Shown in pieces: positions 34,443 to 44,546 of a stretch of DNA of 64,000 bases. The notes beneath the pieces are model-generated. The model was given only the letters and a program-made list of their open reading frames with translations, had not been told where the DNA came from and ran no database searches. A program made the position numbers and the translations under genes. How positions within the stretch are numbered: the stretch's first letter is position 1; each line of letters begins with the position of its first letter. The stretch spans positions 62,001 through 126,000 of the forward strand of contig NZ_QLUV01000007.1 in NCBI RefSeq assembly GCF_003286075.1, in the 5' to 3' direction. This DNA is from Paracoccus endophyticus. Lineage in GTDB: Bacteria > Pseudomonadota > Alphaproteobacteria > Rhodobacterales > Rhodobacteraceae.

Positions 34443-35179
34443 GCGGCGCCGAAACGACGTTGGCGCTGGCTGGTGCGGTCCAGGATCTCGGCCAGATGCG
34501 CGGGGCTGAAGTCGGGCCACAGCACCGGGGTGAACTCGTATTCCGAATAGGCTGCCTGGAACGGCAGGAAGTTCGAGGTGCGATGCTCGCCCGAGGTGCG
34601 GATCACCAGATCCGGGTCGGGCTGGCCCGCGGTGTCCAGGCAATCGGCCAGGTCGGCCTCGGACGGGGCGGTGATCTCGCCCTGTGCGATGCGGCTGGCC
34701 AGCCGCGCGGCGGCGCGGGTCAGCTCGTCCCGCCCGCCATAGTTGATGGCGACCGTCAGGTTCAGGCGGGTGTTGGCGGCGGTCCGCGCCTCGATGCCGG
34801 CCATCAGCGCCTGCAGCTTGGGGTCCAGCCGCTCGCGCCCCCCGATAAAGCGCATCCGCACGCCCTCGGCCGACATGGCGGCGGCCTCGCGCTGGATATA
34901 GCGGGCAAAGATGCCCATCAGTCCCAGCACTTCCTCGGTCGAACGCTTCCAGTTCTCGGTCGAGAAGGCATAGAGGGTCAGCCAGTTGACCCCAAGATCG
35001 GGGCAGGCCCGCACGATCTGCTTGACCCGTTCGGCCCCGCGGCGATGGCCGACCAGCCTAGGCCAGCTGCGTTCCGTGGCCCAGCGCCCGTTTCCGTCCA
35101 TGATGATGGCGACGTGGCGTGCGCGGGGTGCACCAGCGGCGGACAGGGACGCCAGCACCGGCGCGGCATCGGCGGACAT
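34439..35179 (-). CDS. uppS: undecaprenyl diphosphate synthase
   Basis: Cis-prenyltransferase making the C55 carrier for cell-wall and O-antigen synthesis, 246 aa. Core motifs are VAIIMDGNGRWATERSWPRLVGHRRGAERV (catalytic Asp in MDGN), LTLYAFSTENWKRS, NLTVAINYGGRDEL and the C-terminal DLVIRTSGEHRTSNFLPFQAAYSEYEF. The usual ExR/SN isopentenyl-PP site is RTSGEHRTSNF here. It starts 4 bp after the frr stop. Confidence 0.96.
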   Translation of the reverse strand: MSADAAPVLASLSAAGAPRARHVAIIMDGNGRWATERSWPRLVGHRRGAERVKQIVRACPDLGVNWLTLYAFSTENWKRSTEEVLGLMGIFARYIQREAAAMSAEGVRMRFIGGRERLDPKLQALMAGIEARTAANTRLNLTVAINYGGRDELTRAAARLASRIAQGEITAPSEADLADCLDTAGQPDPDLVIRTSGEHRTSNFLPFQAAYSEYEFTPVLWPDFSPAHLAEILDRTSQRQRRFGAA

Positions 35180-35183
35180 GGCG

Positions 35184-35753
35184 TCAGACCTGCATGATTT
35201 CGGCTTGCTTCGATTCGAGCGCCTTGTCCACTTCGGCGATCATCCTGTCGGTCAGGTCCTGGACCGCGGCTTCCCAGAACTTCTGGTCGTCTTCGGCCAT
35301 ACCCTTGGCGCGGGCCTTCTTGACCTGGTCCATCCCGTCCCGGCGCACGTTGCGGATGGCGACGCGGGCGTGTTCGGCGTATTGCGCGGCGACCTTGGTC
35401 AGCTCGCGCCGGCGCTCCTCGTTCAACTCGGGGATCGGCAGCATGATGATGGTGCCGTTCAACTGCGGGTTGATGCCCAGCCCGCTTTCGCGGATGGCTT
35501 TTTCGGCCCTGCCGACCAGGGCCTTGTCCCAGATGTTGATGGTGACCATCCGCGGCTCGGGCACGTTCACCGTGCCGATCTGGTTCAGCGGCGTGGGCGA
35601 GCCGTAGGCGTCCACCATGATCGGATCGACCATGCTGGCCGAGGCGCGTCCGGTGCGCAGCGACGAGAATTCCTGACGCAGGCTTTCCATCGCGCCCTTC
35701 ATGCGGCGCTCAATGTCATCCGTGTCGATCTCGATCTCGTCGGCCATCGCCAT
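35184..35753 (-). CDS. frr: ribosome recycling factor
   Basis: Splits post-termination ribosomes with EF-G. The 189-aa protein has [50 protein letters not shown], and the three-helix bundle ending in [24 protein letters not shown]. Two starts, 35753 and 35747 (MAMADE), are possible. First gene of the frr-uppS-cdsA-dxr-rseP-bamA-skp-nadD-fabZ-lpx series, with a plausible promoter at 35775-35804. Confidence 0.96.
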   Translation of the reverse strand: MAMADEIEIDTDDIERRMKGAMESLRQEFSSLRTGRASASMVDPIMVDAYGSPTPLNQIGTVNVPEPRMVTINIWDKALVGRAEKAIRESGLGINPQLNGTIIMLPIPELNEERRRELTKVAAQYAEHARVAIRNVRRDGMDQVKKARAKGMAEDDQKFWEAAVQDLTDRMIAEVDKALESKQAEIMQV

Positions 35754-35774
35754 GCTCGCAGGTTGTTTTTCGGC

Positions 35775-35804
35775 TCTATAGCGGCTGGGGACCAGGCTTG
35801 TACA
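35775..35804 (-). promoter_or_regulatory. candidate promoter of frr and downstream envelope genes
   Basis: On the minus strand TGTACA (35799-35804), an 18-bp spacer and TATAGA (35775-35780), with transcription predicted to start a few bases later and about 15 bp before frr. The -10 is good and the -35 is partial. Visual call. Confidence 0.4.
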
Positions 35805-35828
35805 GGTGTGCCGCCGCGCGCAGGCCGT

Positions 35829-36728
35829 TCACGGCGCCTCATAGGCGCTGCCGTCGGCGGCGTGTCGCGGCGCGGCCACATACCTGCCCTTGGACGGGAC
35901 CGCGACAGTGCGGAACTCGGCCGCCAGCCGGTCCAGCGCGCCCCGCATCTCGGGGCCGCGCATGGGCTGGCCGTGGAATGTCAGCGCAAGTTCGGGGCGC
36001 AGGGCGGCCAGGCGGCGCACCGACTCCTCGGCGGCCTGCCAGTCGATGGTGAAATACATCGGCGGGCCGTGCATCTGCGGCTCCTGCCGGGCGACGTCAT
36101 AGGCCGATTCCTGTCCCGTCGTGCAGAAGGCGTCGCCCACGATCAGCGCGCCGTCCTGCTCGCGCCACAGCGAGACATGGCCGACCGAATGGCCGGGCGT
36201 GTGAACCCAGCGCCAACCCGGCATGAACGGCACGCTGCCGTCCTCGGGCAAGGCCCGCAACCGGGCGCCCACATCGACGGGCCGGGTCGGATACAGCCGC
36301 GACAGGCGCGCCATCAGGCCGCCCCCCACGCCCGGATCGGCGGGGGGATAGGCGGCGCTGCCGTTCAGGTAGGGATGTTCCAGCGGATGCGCGTGGACGG
36401 GGACGTCCCACGCCTCGGCAAGCTGTTCCAGCGCGCCGACATGGTCGAAATGCCCGTGCGTCATCACGATGGCCGCCGGACGCGAGTCGGGGCCGAAGCG
36501 CGCCTGCGCGGCGCTGCGGATCAGGCCGGCGGTTCCGGCCAGGCCCGCGTCGATCAGCACCCAGCCCCGGTCGCCCGCACCGGCGGGACCGACAAAGACC
36601 ACATTGACGATCCCCAGCCGGCGATAGGCCAGGTCGGGCGCGACCTCGTGGGTGTGATCGCGCCGCGCCGCGTCCAGTTCAGGCTCCAGCGCGCTGGCGT
36701 CGTCTGAAAGGGGGATCTGCTCGGACAT
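35829..36728 (-). CDS. MBL-fold metallo-hydrolase
   Basis: 299-aa soluble metallo-beta-lactamase fold. The metal motif is VMTHGHFDHVGALE. Further ligands are in HTPGHSVGHVSLW, GDAFCTTGQ and TFHGQPM. The start at 36728 is preferred because GAGG sits 5 bp upstream; a start at 36746 adds six residues. Substrate unknown; glyoxalase II, lactonase and general hydrolase are all possible. It separates pyrH from frr, which are usually adjacent. Confidence 0.88.
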   Translation of the reverse strand: MSEQIPLSDDASALEPELDAARRDHTHEVAPDLAYRRLGIVNVVFVGPAGAGDRGWVLIDAGLAGTAGLIRSAAQARFGPDSRPAAIVMTHGHFDHVGALEQLAEAWDVPVHAHPLEHPYLNGSAAYPPADPGVGGGLMARLSRLYPTRPVDVGARLRALPEDGSVPFMPGWRWVHTPGHSVGHVSLWREQDGALIVGDAFCTTGQESAYDVARQEPQMHGPPMYFTIDWQAAEESVRRLAALRPELALTFHGQPMRGPEMRGALDRLAAEFRTVAVPSKGRYVAAPRHAADGSAYEAP

Positions 36729-36785
36729 GGACGCCTCGTGCTGCATGATCAGGCAGAACGAATGCGCCGCGTCCGGGTTCCGGCC

Positions 36786-37520
36786 CTAGCCGTGGACCCG
36801 CGTGCAGGTGCCGGTCCCGGCCAGAATGCCGCGAAAGCCGCCCGGCTCGTCCAGAGAGAACACGATGATCGGCAGGTTGTTGTCACGGGCCAGCGCGATG
36901 GCCGAGGCGTCCATCACCGCAAGGTGCTTTTGCAGCACCTCGTCATAGCTGACGGTCTGATAGCGCTTGGCGTCCGCGTGCTTGACCGGGTCCTTGTCAT
37001 AGACGCCGTCCACCTTGGTGCCCTTGAAGATGGCTTCGCAGTTCATCTCGTTGGCGCGCAGCGTGGCGGCGGTGTCGGTGGTGAAATACGGGTTGCCGGT
37101 GCCGGCGGCAAAGATGACGATGCGCTTTTTCTCGAGATGCCGGATGGCGCGGCGGCGGATGTAGGGCTCGCACACCTCGTCCATGCGGATGGCGCTGATG
37201 ACGCGGCAGTGCAGGCCCTTGGCCTCCAGCGCGGACTGCATGGCCAGCGCGTTCATCACCGTGGCCAGCATCCCCATATAGTCGGCGGTCGTCCGCTCCA
37301 TCCCCTGGGCGCTGCCCTGCAGCCCGCGGAAGATGTTGCCGCCCCCGATGACCATGCAGATTTCCACGCCCATGGCGTGCACCGCCTCGACCTCGTCGGC
37401 GATGCGCGCGACGGTCGGCGGGTGCAGGCCGTAGCCCTGGTCGCCCATCAGCGCCTCGCCCGAGATCTTCAGCATGACCCGGTCGAGGGGCCTTGATGCC
37501 GTGGTGATGTCGTTGGTCAT
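36786..37520 (-). CDS. pyrH: UMP kinase
   Basis: Hexameric bacterial UMP kinase (UMP to UDP, GTP-activated), 244 aa. Amino acid kinase fold with [59 protein letters not shown] and [18 protein letters not shown]. The start at 37520 gives the family's usual N-terminal extension. Uridylate metabolism here is separate from the RutR region. It is the first gene of this minus-strand run. Confidence 0.96.
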   Translation of the reverse strand: MTNDITTASRPLDRVMLKISGEALMGDQGYGLHPPTVARIADEVEAVHAMGVEICMVIGGGNIFRGLQGSAQGMERTTADYMGMLATVMNALAMQSALEAKGLHCRVISAIRMDEVCEPYIRRRAIRHLEKKRIVIFAAGTGNPYFTTDTAATLRANEMNCEAIFKGTKVDGVYDKDPVKHADAKRYQTVSYDEVLQKHLAVMDASAIALARDNNLPIIVFSLDEPGGFRGILAGTGTCTRVHG

Positions 37521-37616
37521 GGCGGCACCCGTCCTGATTTTCCCGGCGCGCAAAATGGCGCAGACAGGGGCCATGTTCAACCAGATGCCCTGGCGCGTCC
37601 CCCGCGCCCCCGTTTC

Positions 37617-38516
37617 ATGCTGAGCGTGGCCGATCCTGGCGGCGTGATCGCCGCGCTGGACCCCGAGCGCCACGTTCTGATTGCCGGGCCGACCGCGTCG
37701 GGAAAGTCGGCGCTGGCGCTGGCCATCGCCGCGCGGCAGGGCGGCGTCGTGGTCAACGCCGACGCGTTGCAGGTCTGGTCGTGCTGGCGGGTGCTGACGG
37801 CGCGGCCCACGCCGGCCGACGAGGCCGCGGCCCCGCACCGGCTGTATGGCCATGTGCCGCCCGACCGCGGCTATTCCGTCGGCGACTGGCTGTCCGAGAT
37901 GGCGGCCCTGGTCGGGGGCGGCGAACGGCTGGTCGTCGCGGGCGGCACTGGGCTTTACCTGACCGCGCTGACCCGCGGTCTGGCCGTGGTGCCGCCAGTG
38001 CCCCCCGACATCCGCGCGCGCGCCGACGCCTGGCTGGCGTCCGGGGGGCTGGACGCGATGGTTGCGGCGCTGGACCCGCGCACCGCGTCGGGCATCGACC
38101 TGAGGAACCCGGCCCGCGTCCAGCGCGCGTGGGAGGTCCTGGCCGCCACCGGGCGCGGCCTGGCCGACTGGCAGGCCGAGACGCCCCCGCCCCTGATCGC
38201 CGACAAGGACGCCGCGCGGCTGGTGGTCCAGGCCGACCGCGACCGCCTGGCGGCCCGGATCGCCGCGCGCTTCGACGCGATGCTGGACAAGGGGGCGCTG
38301 GATGAGGTCCGGGCAATGCGCCCGCGCTGGACGCCGGGTGCCCAGTGGGCGCGCGCGATCGGGGCGGCCGATCTGGTCGATCATCTGGACGGGCGAATCT
38401 CCCTGTCCGCGGCGCGGGACCGCGCGGTGATCGCCACGCGGCAGTATGCCAAGTCGCAGCGGATCTGGTTCCGCGGACGCATGCGGGACTGGGTGCCGGT
38501 GGCGGCGGCGCCCTAG
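37617..38516 (+). CDS. miaA: tRNA dimethylallyltransferase
   Basis: Adds dimethylallyl to A37 of tRNAs reading UNN codons. 299 aa with the P-loop [39 protein letters not shown] (substrate Asp), [17 protein letters not shown] and the C-terminal [23 protein letters not shown]. The start follows no strong SD. It is divergent from pyrH with a 96-bp spacer. Confidence 0.95.
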   Translation: MLSVADPGGVIAALDPERHVLIAGPTASGKSALALAIAARQGGVVVNADALQVWSCWRVLTARPTPADEAAAPHRLYGHVPPDRGYSVGDWLSEMAALVGGGERLVVAGGTGLYLTALTRGLAVVPPVPPDIRARADAWLASGGLDAMVAALDPRTASGIDLRNPARVQRAWEVLAATGRGLADWQAETPPPLIADKDAARLVVQADRDRLAARIAARFDAMLDKGALDEVRAMRPRWTPGAQWARAIGAADLVDHLDGRISLSAARDRAVIATRQYAKSQRIWFRGRMRDWVPVAAAP

Positions 38517-38636
38517 CCCGCCGGGCCGTTGCGGCAACATCGGTGGATCATGGTGCATTCGGTATCGTTTTCCATTGCGGAACGCATCGGCCTGCGCGAT
38601 CGTTGATGTGCGACATTCCGCCGATAGGCACCCAGA

Positions 38637-39584
38637 ATGAGCATCGACCCGATTCGCAGGCTTGACACGGAACCGCCGGTTGATAACCGGCCCGATGTCG
38701 CGGTGCTTGCCCCCACCTTGATCGACCCCCCCGAATCTGCCGCACCCGCCGCCAGGGTTCCGGCGAACGACACGCGGCCGGCCCCCAGCCTGCGCCCTTA
38801 TGCCGCGCGGCCGCGGCCCCCGGCGACCGGGGTCAGGCTGGTGCCGCTGGCCGATTTCGTCTGGGGCGGCGCGGGGCGACTGGCGGCGCGGGCACGGGGG
38901 GACCACTGCCTGATTCGCGTGACGGCCGGCGCGATGCGGATCCTGCTGCCCCGCGGCCATGCCGACCACGCCCGGGGCAGCGTGATCTTCATCCCCGCGG
39001 GAACAGCCTTCGGGGCCCAGCCGCAACCGGGCGCTGCGGGACAGGTTCCGCTGATGACGCGCGAGTGCGCCGCAGGCCTCGACGTGCCCTTGCCGGGCGG
39101 GATGGTGGTCGGCGCGGGCGCAAGCGACGCATTCTCGGCCGATCTTGCCGCGCTGGCGGCACGGGCCTTGGACCCGCTGGCGGCGGCGACGGCGGCGTGC
39201 CGGATCGGGCTGATCTCGGCGCAACTGCACCGGCTGGCGGCGGGCGGGCCGCTGGACGGCCCCGCCCATGACCGCCGGATCGTCGCGGATTTCATGGACC
39301 TTGCGGCCCGCGAACTGGGTCGCGGCCGGACCCTGGCTGACCTGGCCGACGCGCTGGGCATCTCGGCCGGGGCGCTGGACCGGGCCTGCCGCGCCCAGCG
39401 CGGACGCAGCGCGCTGGATCTGATCTATGACCTGCGGCTGGCCCGCGCGCGCGCCCTGCTGGCCGACCGCAGCCGCAGCCTGGGACAGATCGCCGACGCG
39501 CTGGGCTTTACCGGCGCCGCGCATCTGAACCGCGCCTTCATGGCGGCGACGGGCCGGCCGGCCGACGCGTTCCGGCCCGCGTGA
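38637..39584 (+). CDS. AraC-family transcriptional regulator
   Basis: 315 aa. A disordered N-terminus (about 1-65, Pro/Ala-rich) is followed by a cupin-like sensor region (about 75-150, e.g. [29 protein letters not shown]). A C-terminal double helix-turn-helix (about 215-315) contains [24 protein letters not shown] and [31 protein letters not shown], the AraC signature. The target genes are unknown; no obvious target is adjacent and it converges with rlmE. Effector unknown. Confidence 0.9.
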   Translation: MSIDPIRRLDTEPPVDNRPDVAVLAPTLIDPPESAAPAARVPANDTRPAPSLRPYAARPRPPATGVRLVPLADFVWGGAGRLAARARGDHCLIRVTAGAMRILLPRGHADHARGSVIFIPAGTAFGAQPQPGAAGQVPLMTRECAAGLDVPLPGGMVVGAGASDAFSADLAALAARALDPLAAATAACRIGLISAQLHRLAAGGPLDGPAHDRRIVADFMDLAARELGRGRTLADLADALGISAGALDRACRAQRGRSALDLIYDLRLARARALLADRSRSLGQIADALGFTGAAHLNRAFMAATGRPADAFRPA

Positions 39585-39657
39585 CGAACTGAACCGCGAC
39601 GCTCAGGATTGCCGACGCCCTTCCGATCGGCGGATCGCAGGGCGACACGCGCCGCCG

Positions 39658-40524
39658 TCACGGTTCGGCGGCACCGTCCTGTCCGGGCCGGGCCGGGTCC
39701 TGTGGTCCATCACCTTCCCCGTCGGGCCAGTCCGCCTCTGCGGGGTCCTGCGCGCTGCCTTGAGAAGGACCGCGAAACCCTGTCGCGACCACGAATTTTT
39801 CCGATGAATCGGATCGGCTGGCGGGGGGCTTGACGTTGGCGACCTTGGCGAAGTTCTGCTTCAGCGTGGCCTGAAGCCCTCGCTCGGCCCCGCCCGCAAG
39901 CACCTTGGCCACGAAGGTGCCGCCCGGCTCGAGCACATCGAACGCGAACTGCGCCGCCGCCTCGACCAGCGCGACGATCCGCAGGTGGTCCGTGCCCTTG
40001 TGCCCGGACGCCGAGGCCGCCATGTCCGACATCACCACATCCGCGCGCCCGCCCAGCCAGCCCTTGACCCGCGCGTCGGCATCGTCCTCCAAGAAGTCAA
40101 GCTGGTGGATCTCGGCCCCGGGGATGGGATCCACCGCCTGCAGGTCCACCCCCAGCACCGTGCCGCGCGGCTTGCCCGACCGTTCGCCCAGCGCGTTCAC
40201 GCGGTCCACGGCGACCTGGCACCAGCCCCCGGGCGCACAGCCCAGATCGACCACGCGGGCGCCGGGCCTGAGAAAGCCATAGCGGTCGTCCAGTTCCAGG
40301 ATCTTGTAGGCGGCGCGGCCGCGATAGCCCTCGCGCTTGGCGCGCACGACATAGGGATCGTTCAGTTGCCGCTCCAGCCACAGCGTGCTGGACAGCTTGC
40401 GCCCCTTGGCGGTCTTGACGCGCACCCGCAGGTCGCGCTGGCCGCGGCCCGAACTGGCCTTGCCCGCCCGGCTGCCCGCGCCGCCGCCCCCTGCCCCGCT
40501 GCCCTTGCCGCCATCCGCCATCAT
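39658..40524 (-). CDS. rlmE: 23S rRNA (uridine-2552-2'-O)-methyltransferase
   Basis: RlmE/FtsJ, 288 aa. The SAM-binding region [20 protein letters not shown], the catalytic K-D-K-E set (K in [14 protein letters not shown] in [11 protein letters not shown] in [12 protein letters not shown] in [11 protein letters not shown]) and [11 protein letters not shown] are present. The N-terminus (about 1-30) is Gly/Ser-rich and the C-terminus (about 255-288) is a Pro/Asp/Gly tail; both look disordered. The start overlaps the ppx/gppA stop by 4 bp. Confidence 0.95.
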   Translation of the reverse strand: MMADGGKGSGAGGGGAGSRAGKASSGRGQRDLRVRVKTAKGRKLSSTLWLERQLNDPYVVRAKREGYRGRAAYKILELDDRYGFLRPGARVVDLGCAPGGWCQVAVDRVNALGERSGKPRGTVLGVDLQAVDPIPGAEIHQLDFLEDDADARVKGWLGGRADVVMSDMAASASGHKGTDHLRIVALVEAAAQFAFDVLEPGGTFVAKVLAGGAERGLQATLKQNFAKVANVKPPASRSDSSEKFVVATGFRGPSQGSAQDPAEADWPDGEGDGPQDPARPGQDGAAEP

Positions 40525-41645
40525 GCCACTCCGTTCAGCCCCTCGGGCGCCAGCACCCCATCGCGCACCATCTGGGCATAGAGCAAGCCCTCGCGCAGGC
40601 CGCGGTCGGCCACCGACATGCGGTTGGTCGGCCAGACCCGCATCAGGGTCTGCAGGATCGCCGCGCCCGACATGATCAGCGCATGCCGTTCCCGGCCGAT
40701 CCGTGGATCGGTCCGCCGCCCCTCGGGGCCCAGTGCAAGATAGTCGTGGATCACCCGGTCGATCTGCGCGGTCGTCATCACCAGCCCGTCCACCTTGGTG
40801 CGGTCATAGCGCCGCAGGCCCAGGTGGCTGGCCGCGACCGTCGTCACCGTTCCCGACGTCCCGATGATCTGGAAGTCGTCGGCCGGAAGGCGCGCCGTGG
40901 CATAGGGCGTGAAGTTCGCCAGCATCTCCTCGAAATGCCAGCTCATCAGCGCGAATCGGCCGGGGTCGTCCTCGACATCGTCGAACTGGTCGCGCAGGGT
41001 CGCGACCCCCAGGGGCACGCTGATCCAGTCCACGACACGGGCGGCCCCTGGCGTGGTGTCGCCGAATCCGTCCGACAGCCGCATGATGGACCGCGGCCGT
41101 TCCGCCGGCTCGACCCCGCTGAGGTCGATCCAGACCAGCTCGGTCGAGCCGCCGCCGATGTCCACCACCAGCAACTGCTCGGTGCGCAGGCTGACCAGCG
41201 GCGCGCACGAGATCACGGCCAGCCGCGCCTCCTCCTCGGGGCCGATGACCTCGATCGGCAGGCCGGTCTCGCGCTGGATGGTGCGCATGAAATCGCGGCT
41301 GTTGCGCGCACGCCGGCACGCCTCGGTCGCGACCAGCCGCATGCGGGTGACGCCGTGGCTCTCAAGCTTGCGGCGGCAGACCTGCAGGGCATGGACCGTC
41401 CGCGCCATCGACTGGCGCGACAGGCGGTTGGAGGCCTCGAGACCCAGCCCGAGCTGGACCGGCTTCGAGAAGCTGTCGATCACCTGGAACTGACTGCCCG
41501 TGGGACGGGCGATCAGCATCCGGCAACTGTTGGTTCCCAGATCGAGCGCCGCGTACAGCGACGACTCGTCGGGCTTGCGGGTGCAGGCAGGCTCAACCGT
41601 CGGTGTTGGGAACGCGTCCGCACCCGCGGGACGCTTGGGCGTCAT
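40521..41645 (-). CDS. Ppx/GppA-family phosphatase
   Basis: 374-aa ASKHA-fold phosphatase of exopolyphosphatase/guanosine pentaphosphatase type. Motifs are [61 protein letters not shown] and [16 protein letters not shown]. It should degrade polyphosphate ends or pppGpp; the family cannot be split by sequence alone. It is operonic with rlmE. A PPK2 gene lies 16 kb away, so polyphosphate turnover is relevant. Confidence 0.93.
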   Translation of the reverse strand: MTPKRPAGADAFPTPTVEPACTRKPDESSLYAALDLGTNSCRMLIARPTGSQFQVIDSFSKPVQLGLGLEASNRLSRQSMARTVHALQVCRRKLESHGVTRMRLVATEACRRARNSRDFMRTIQRETGLPIEVIGPEEEARLAVISCAPLVSLRTEQLLVVDIGGGSTELVWIDLSGVEPAERPRSIMRLSDGFGDTTPGAARVVDWISVPLGVATLRDQFDDVEDDPGRFALMSWHFEEMLANFTPYATARLPADDFQIIGTSGTVTTVAASHLGLRRYDRTKVDGLVMTTAQIDRVIHDYLALGPEGRRTDPRIGRERHALIMSGAAILQTLMRVWPTNRMSVADRGLREGLLYAQMVRDGVLAPEGLNGVA

Positions 41646-41817
41646 GACGAAACGCCCTCCGATTTCTCAAGTTATCCCCAAGCTAGACCCGCGATGCCCC
41701 CCGATCAACCCTTCGGCAGAAAATTGCCCGGCCCCCGCCGCCCGGACGGCACGGCCTGGGGGCCTTGTGTCGCCCCGGCCGCCGCCCTAGCATCAGGGGC
41801 GCTTGCAGGAATTGCCC
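41646..41817. other. spacer upstream of divergent ppx/gppA and the small membrane gene
   Basis: 172 bp with promoters for both directions presumably present. No ORF, hairpin with T-run or clear -35/-10 was recognised. Confidence 0.3.
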
Positions 41818-41988
41818 ATGATCGTCATCGCCGCCCTTGTTCTTGGCGCCCTGTGGGGCGATCTGCGCGCACGGCGGCGGAACGGCAACGGCAAGGACCG
41901 CCTGCAGTATGCCGCGGTCCATGGCATCGCGTTCGCCATCGTGGGATTGTTCGCAACGATCCTGATCGATCGCGCGCTGCGGGGCTAG
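41818..41988 (+). CDS. small two-helix membrane protein
   Basis: 56 aa: MIVIAALVLGALWGDLRARRRNG gives helix 1 and a basic cytoplasmic loop, then KDRLQYAAVHGIAFAIVGLFATILIDRAL gives helix 2. It starts at the ATG at 41818 after an AGGAA ribosome site (41807-41811). A near-identical layout is common in Rhodobacteraceae, but no function is established to my knowledge. It is 5 bp before the VWA gene, so translationally close. Confidence 0.75.
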   Translation: MIVIAALVLGALWGDLRARRRNGNGKDRLQYAAVHGIAFAIVGLFATILIDRALRG

Positions 41989-41993
41989 GCCCG

Positions 41994-43175
41994 GTGTTCC
42001 GCCCGTTCCTCGACTCCCTCCGCCGCCACGGCGTGCCGGTCAGCCTGCGGGAATGGCTGGACCTGATGGGTGCCATGCAGGCCGGCGTCTCGGGCTGGTC
42101 GGTCGAGGAGTTCCATGCCCTGGGCCGCATCATCCTTGTCAAGGACGAACGCCACATCGACCGCTATGACCGGGCCTTTGCCGAAAGCTTTGCCGGGCTG
42201 GACACCGTGCCGGTGGACGCGCTGGTCAGCCAGACCGCCCTGCCGCCCGAGTGGCTGGAGAAGCTGGCCGAAAAGCTGCTGACCGACGAGGAGAAGGCCG
42301 CCATCGAGGGCGCTGGCAGCTTCGAGGCGTTGATGGACAAGCTGCGCCAGCGCCTGGCCGAGCAGGAAAAGCGCCATCAGGGCGGCAGCAAGTGGATCGG
42401 CACGGCCGGCACCTCGCCCTTTGGCGCCTACGGCTACAACCCCGAAGGGGTGCGCATCGGCCAGGCCGAAAGCCGCCACCGCCGCGCCGTCAAGGTCTGG
42501 GACAAGCGCGAGTTCCGCGACTTCGACGACAGCGTCGAGCTGGGCACCCGCAACATCAAGGTGGCGCTGAAACGCCTGCGCCAGTGGGCGCGCCACGGCG
42601 CGGCCGATGAACTGGATCTGCCTGCCACCATCCGCGCCACGGCGGACCACGGCTATATCGACGTGCAGACGCGTCCGGAACGGCGCAACGCCGTCAAGGT
42701 CCTGCTGCTGCTGGATGTGGGCGGGTCGATGGACGACCATGTCCGCGTCGTGGACGAGCTGTTTTCCGCCGCGCGGTCCGAGTTCAAGCATCTTGAGCAC
42801 TATTACTTTCACAACTGCCTCTACGAGGCGGTGTGGCGCGACAATCGCCGCCGCTGGGACCGGACGATCCCGACCTGGGACCTGCTGCACCGGCTGGGCC
42901 GCGACTGGAAGGTGATCTTCGTGGGCGACGCCTCGATGTCGCCCTACGAGATCGTGGCGCCCGGGGGCGCGAACGAGCACTGGAACCCCGAGCCGGGGCA
43001 GCTTTGGCTGCGCCGCGCGGCCGAGACCTGGCCCGACCATGTGTGGCTGAACCCGGTGCCGCGTCAGCACTGGGGCTATACGCCGTCCATCGGGATGGTG
43101 GGCGAGATCTTCGAGAACCGGATGCTGCCCCTGACGCTGGAGGGGCTGACCACCGCGATGCGGGTGCTGGGCTGA
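41994..43175 (+). CDS. VWA-domain CoxE-like protein
   Basis: 393 aa. N-terminal segment FLDSLRRHGVPVSLREWLDLMGAMQAG, middle acidic/coiled part, and a C-terminal VWA-like domain (about 235-390) with KVLLLLDVGGSMDDHVRVVDELF as the MIDAS region. The usual DxSGS is DVGGS here, so the metal site is partly altered. Such proteins pair with MoxR AAA+ ATPases; the partner is not in this window. Starts at GTG 41994. Confidence 0.85.
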   Translation: MFRPFLDSLRRHGVPVSLREWLDLMGAMQAGVSGWSVEEFHALGRIILVKDERHIDRYDRAFAESFAGLDTVPVDALVSQTALPPEWLEKLAEKLLTDEEKAAIEGAGSFEALMDKLRQRLAEQEKRHQGGSKWIGTAGTSPFGAYGYNPEGVRIGQAESRHRRAVKVWDKREFRDFDDSVELGTRNIKVALKRLRQWARHGAADELDLPATIRATADHGYIDVQTRPERRNAVKVLLLLDVGGSMDDHVRVVDELFSAARSEFKHLEHYYFHNCLYEAVWRDNRRRWDRTIPTWDLLHRLGRDWKVIFVGDASMSPYEIVAPGGANEHWNPEPGQLWLRRAAETWPDHVWLNPVPRQHWGYTPSIGMVGEIFENRMLPLTLEGLTTAMRVLG

Positions 43176-43262
43176 GCCGGCCCCGATCCCGCCACCGCGG
43201 CACACCCCTTGCCGGGCTGCACCGATCCCCCTAAAGCCGGCCCGACAGCAAGGGGGTTTCCG

Positions 43263-44546
43263 ATGAACATCCTGATCCTGGGCGGCGGCGGGCGCGAACA
43301 CGCGCTGGCCTGGGCGATCCGGCAGAACCCGAAATGCGACCGCCTGATCGTGGCCCCCGGCAACCCCGGCATCGCCGCCATCGCGCGCTGCGCGGATCTG
43401 GCGATCACCGACGGGGCGGCCGTGGCCGGGTTCTGCGAGGAGCACGCCATCGACCTGGTCGTGATCGGCCCCGAGGCGCCGCTGGCCGCGGGCGTGGCCG
43501 ATGTCGTGCGGGCGGCGGGAATCGCGGTCTTTGGCCCTTCGCGCGCGGCCGCGATGCTCGAGGCGTCGAAAGCCTTCACCAAGCAGATCTGCGATGCCTG
43601 CGGCGCGCCCACCGCCGGCTGGGCGCGGTTCAGCGACGCCGCGGCGGCACGCGCCCATATCGCGGCGCAGGGCGCGCCCATCGTCGTCAAGGCCGACGGG
43701 CTGGCCGCCGGCAAGGGCGTCACCGTCGCCCTGACGGTGGCCGAGGCCGAGGCCGCGGTGGACGCGGCCTTGGGCGGCGCCTTCGGTGCGGCGGGGGCCG
43801 AGGTCGTGATCGAGGAGTTCATGGAGGGCGAGGAAGCCAGCTTCTTCGTCCTGTGCGACGGCGTGACGTGCCTGCCCATCGGCACCGCGCAGGACCACAA
43901 GCGCGTGGGAGAAGGCGACACCGGGCCCAACACCGGCGGCATGGGCGCCTATTCCCCCGCGCCGGTGCTGACCGAGGCCATTCAGGCGCAGGTGATGGCC
44001 GAGATCGTGCAGCCCACCGTGGACGAGATGGCGCGCCGCGGCACCCGGTTTCAGGGCGTGCTGTACGCGGGGCTGATGATCGCGGCCGGGCGGGCGCGGC
44101 TGGTCGAATACAACGTCCGCTTTGGCGACCCCGAGACGCAGGTCCTGATGATGCGCCTTGGCGCGCAGGCGCTGGACCTGATCCAGGCCTGCGCCGAAGG
44201 GCGGCTGGCGGGCCTGTCGGTCAACTGGGCCGACGATCATGCGCTGACGGTGGTGATGGCGGCCGAGGGCTATCCCGGCGATCCGGTCAGGGACACGGTG
44301 ATCGGGGGGCTGGACGGGTTGTCGGAAAGCGCGTTGCAGATGATGTTTCACGCCGGAACGGCCGAGCGCGACGGCCATATCGTCGCGGCGGGCGGGCGGG
44401 TGCTGAACGCCACCGGCCGCGGCGCCACGCTGGCCGAGGCGCGCGACCGGGCCTATGCGCTGGCCCAGTCGGTGGACTGGCCCGGCGGGTTCCATCGCCG
44501 CGACATCGGCTGGCGGGCGCTGGCGAGAGACAGGGCGGACGCCTAG
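43263..44546 (+). CDS. purD: phosphoribosylamine-glycine ligase
   Basis: Second step of purine synthesis (5-phosphoribosylamine plus glycine plus ATP to GAR). 427 aa with MNILILGGGGREHALAWAI, GPEAPLAAGVADVV, VVKADGLAAGKGVTVAL, the ATP-grasp segment EVVIEEFMEGEEASFFVL, DHKRVGEGDTGPNTGGMGAYSP and LVEYNVRFGDPETQVLM. The ATG at 43263 follows CAAGGGGGTTTCCG. Its last 4 bp overlap the convergent secreted-protein gene. Confidence 0.96.
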   Translation: MNILILGGGGREHALAWAIRQNPKCDRLIVAPGNPGIAAIARCADLAITDGAAVAGFCEEHAIDLVVIGPEAPLAAGVADVVRAAGIAVFGPSRAAAMLEASKAFTKQICDACGAPTAGWARFSDAAAARAHIAAQGAPIVVKADGLAAGKGVTVALTVAEAEAAVDAALGGAFGAAGAEVVIEEFMEGEEASFFVLCDGVTCLPIGTAQDHKRVGEGDTGPNTGGMGAYSPAPVLTEAIQAQVMAEIVQPTVDEMARRGTRFQGVLYAGLMIAAGRARLVEYNVRFGDPETQVLMMRLGAQALDLIQACAEGRLAGLSVNWADDHALTVVMAAEGYPGDPVRDTVIGGLDGLSESALQMMFHAGTAERDGHIVAAGGRVLNATGRGATLAEARDRAYALAQSVDWPGGFHRRDIGWRALARDRADA

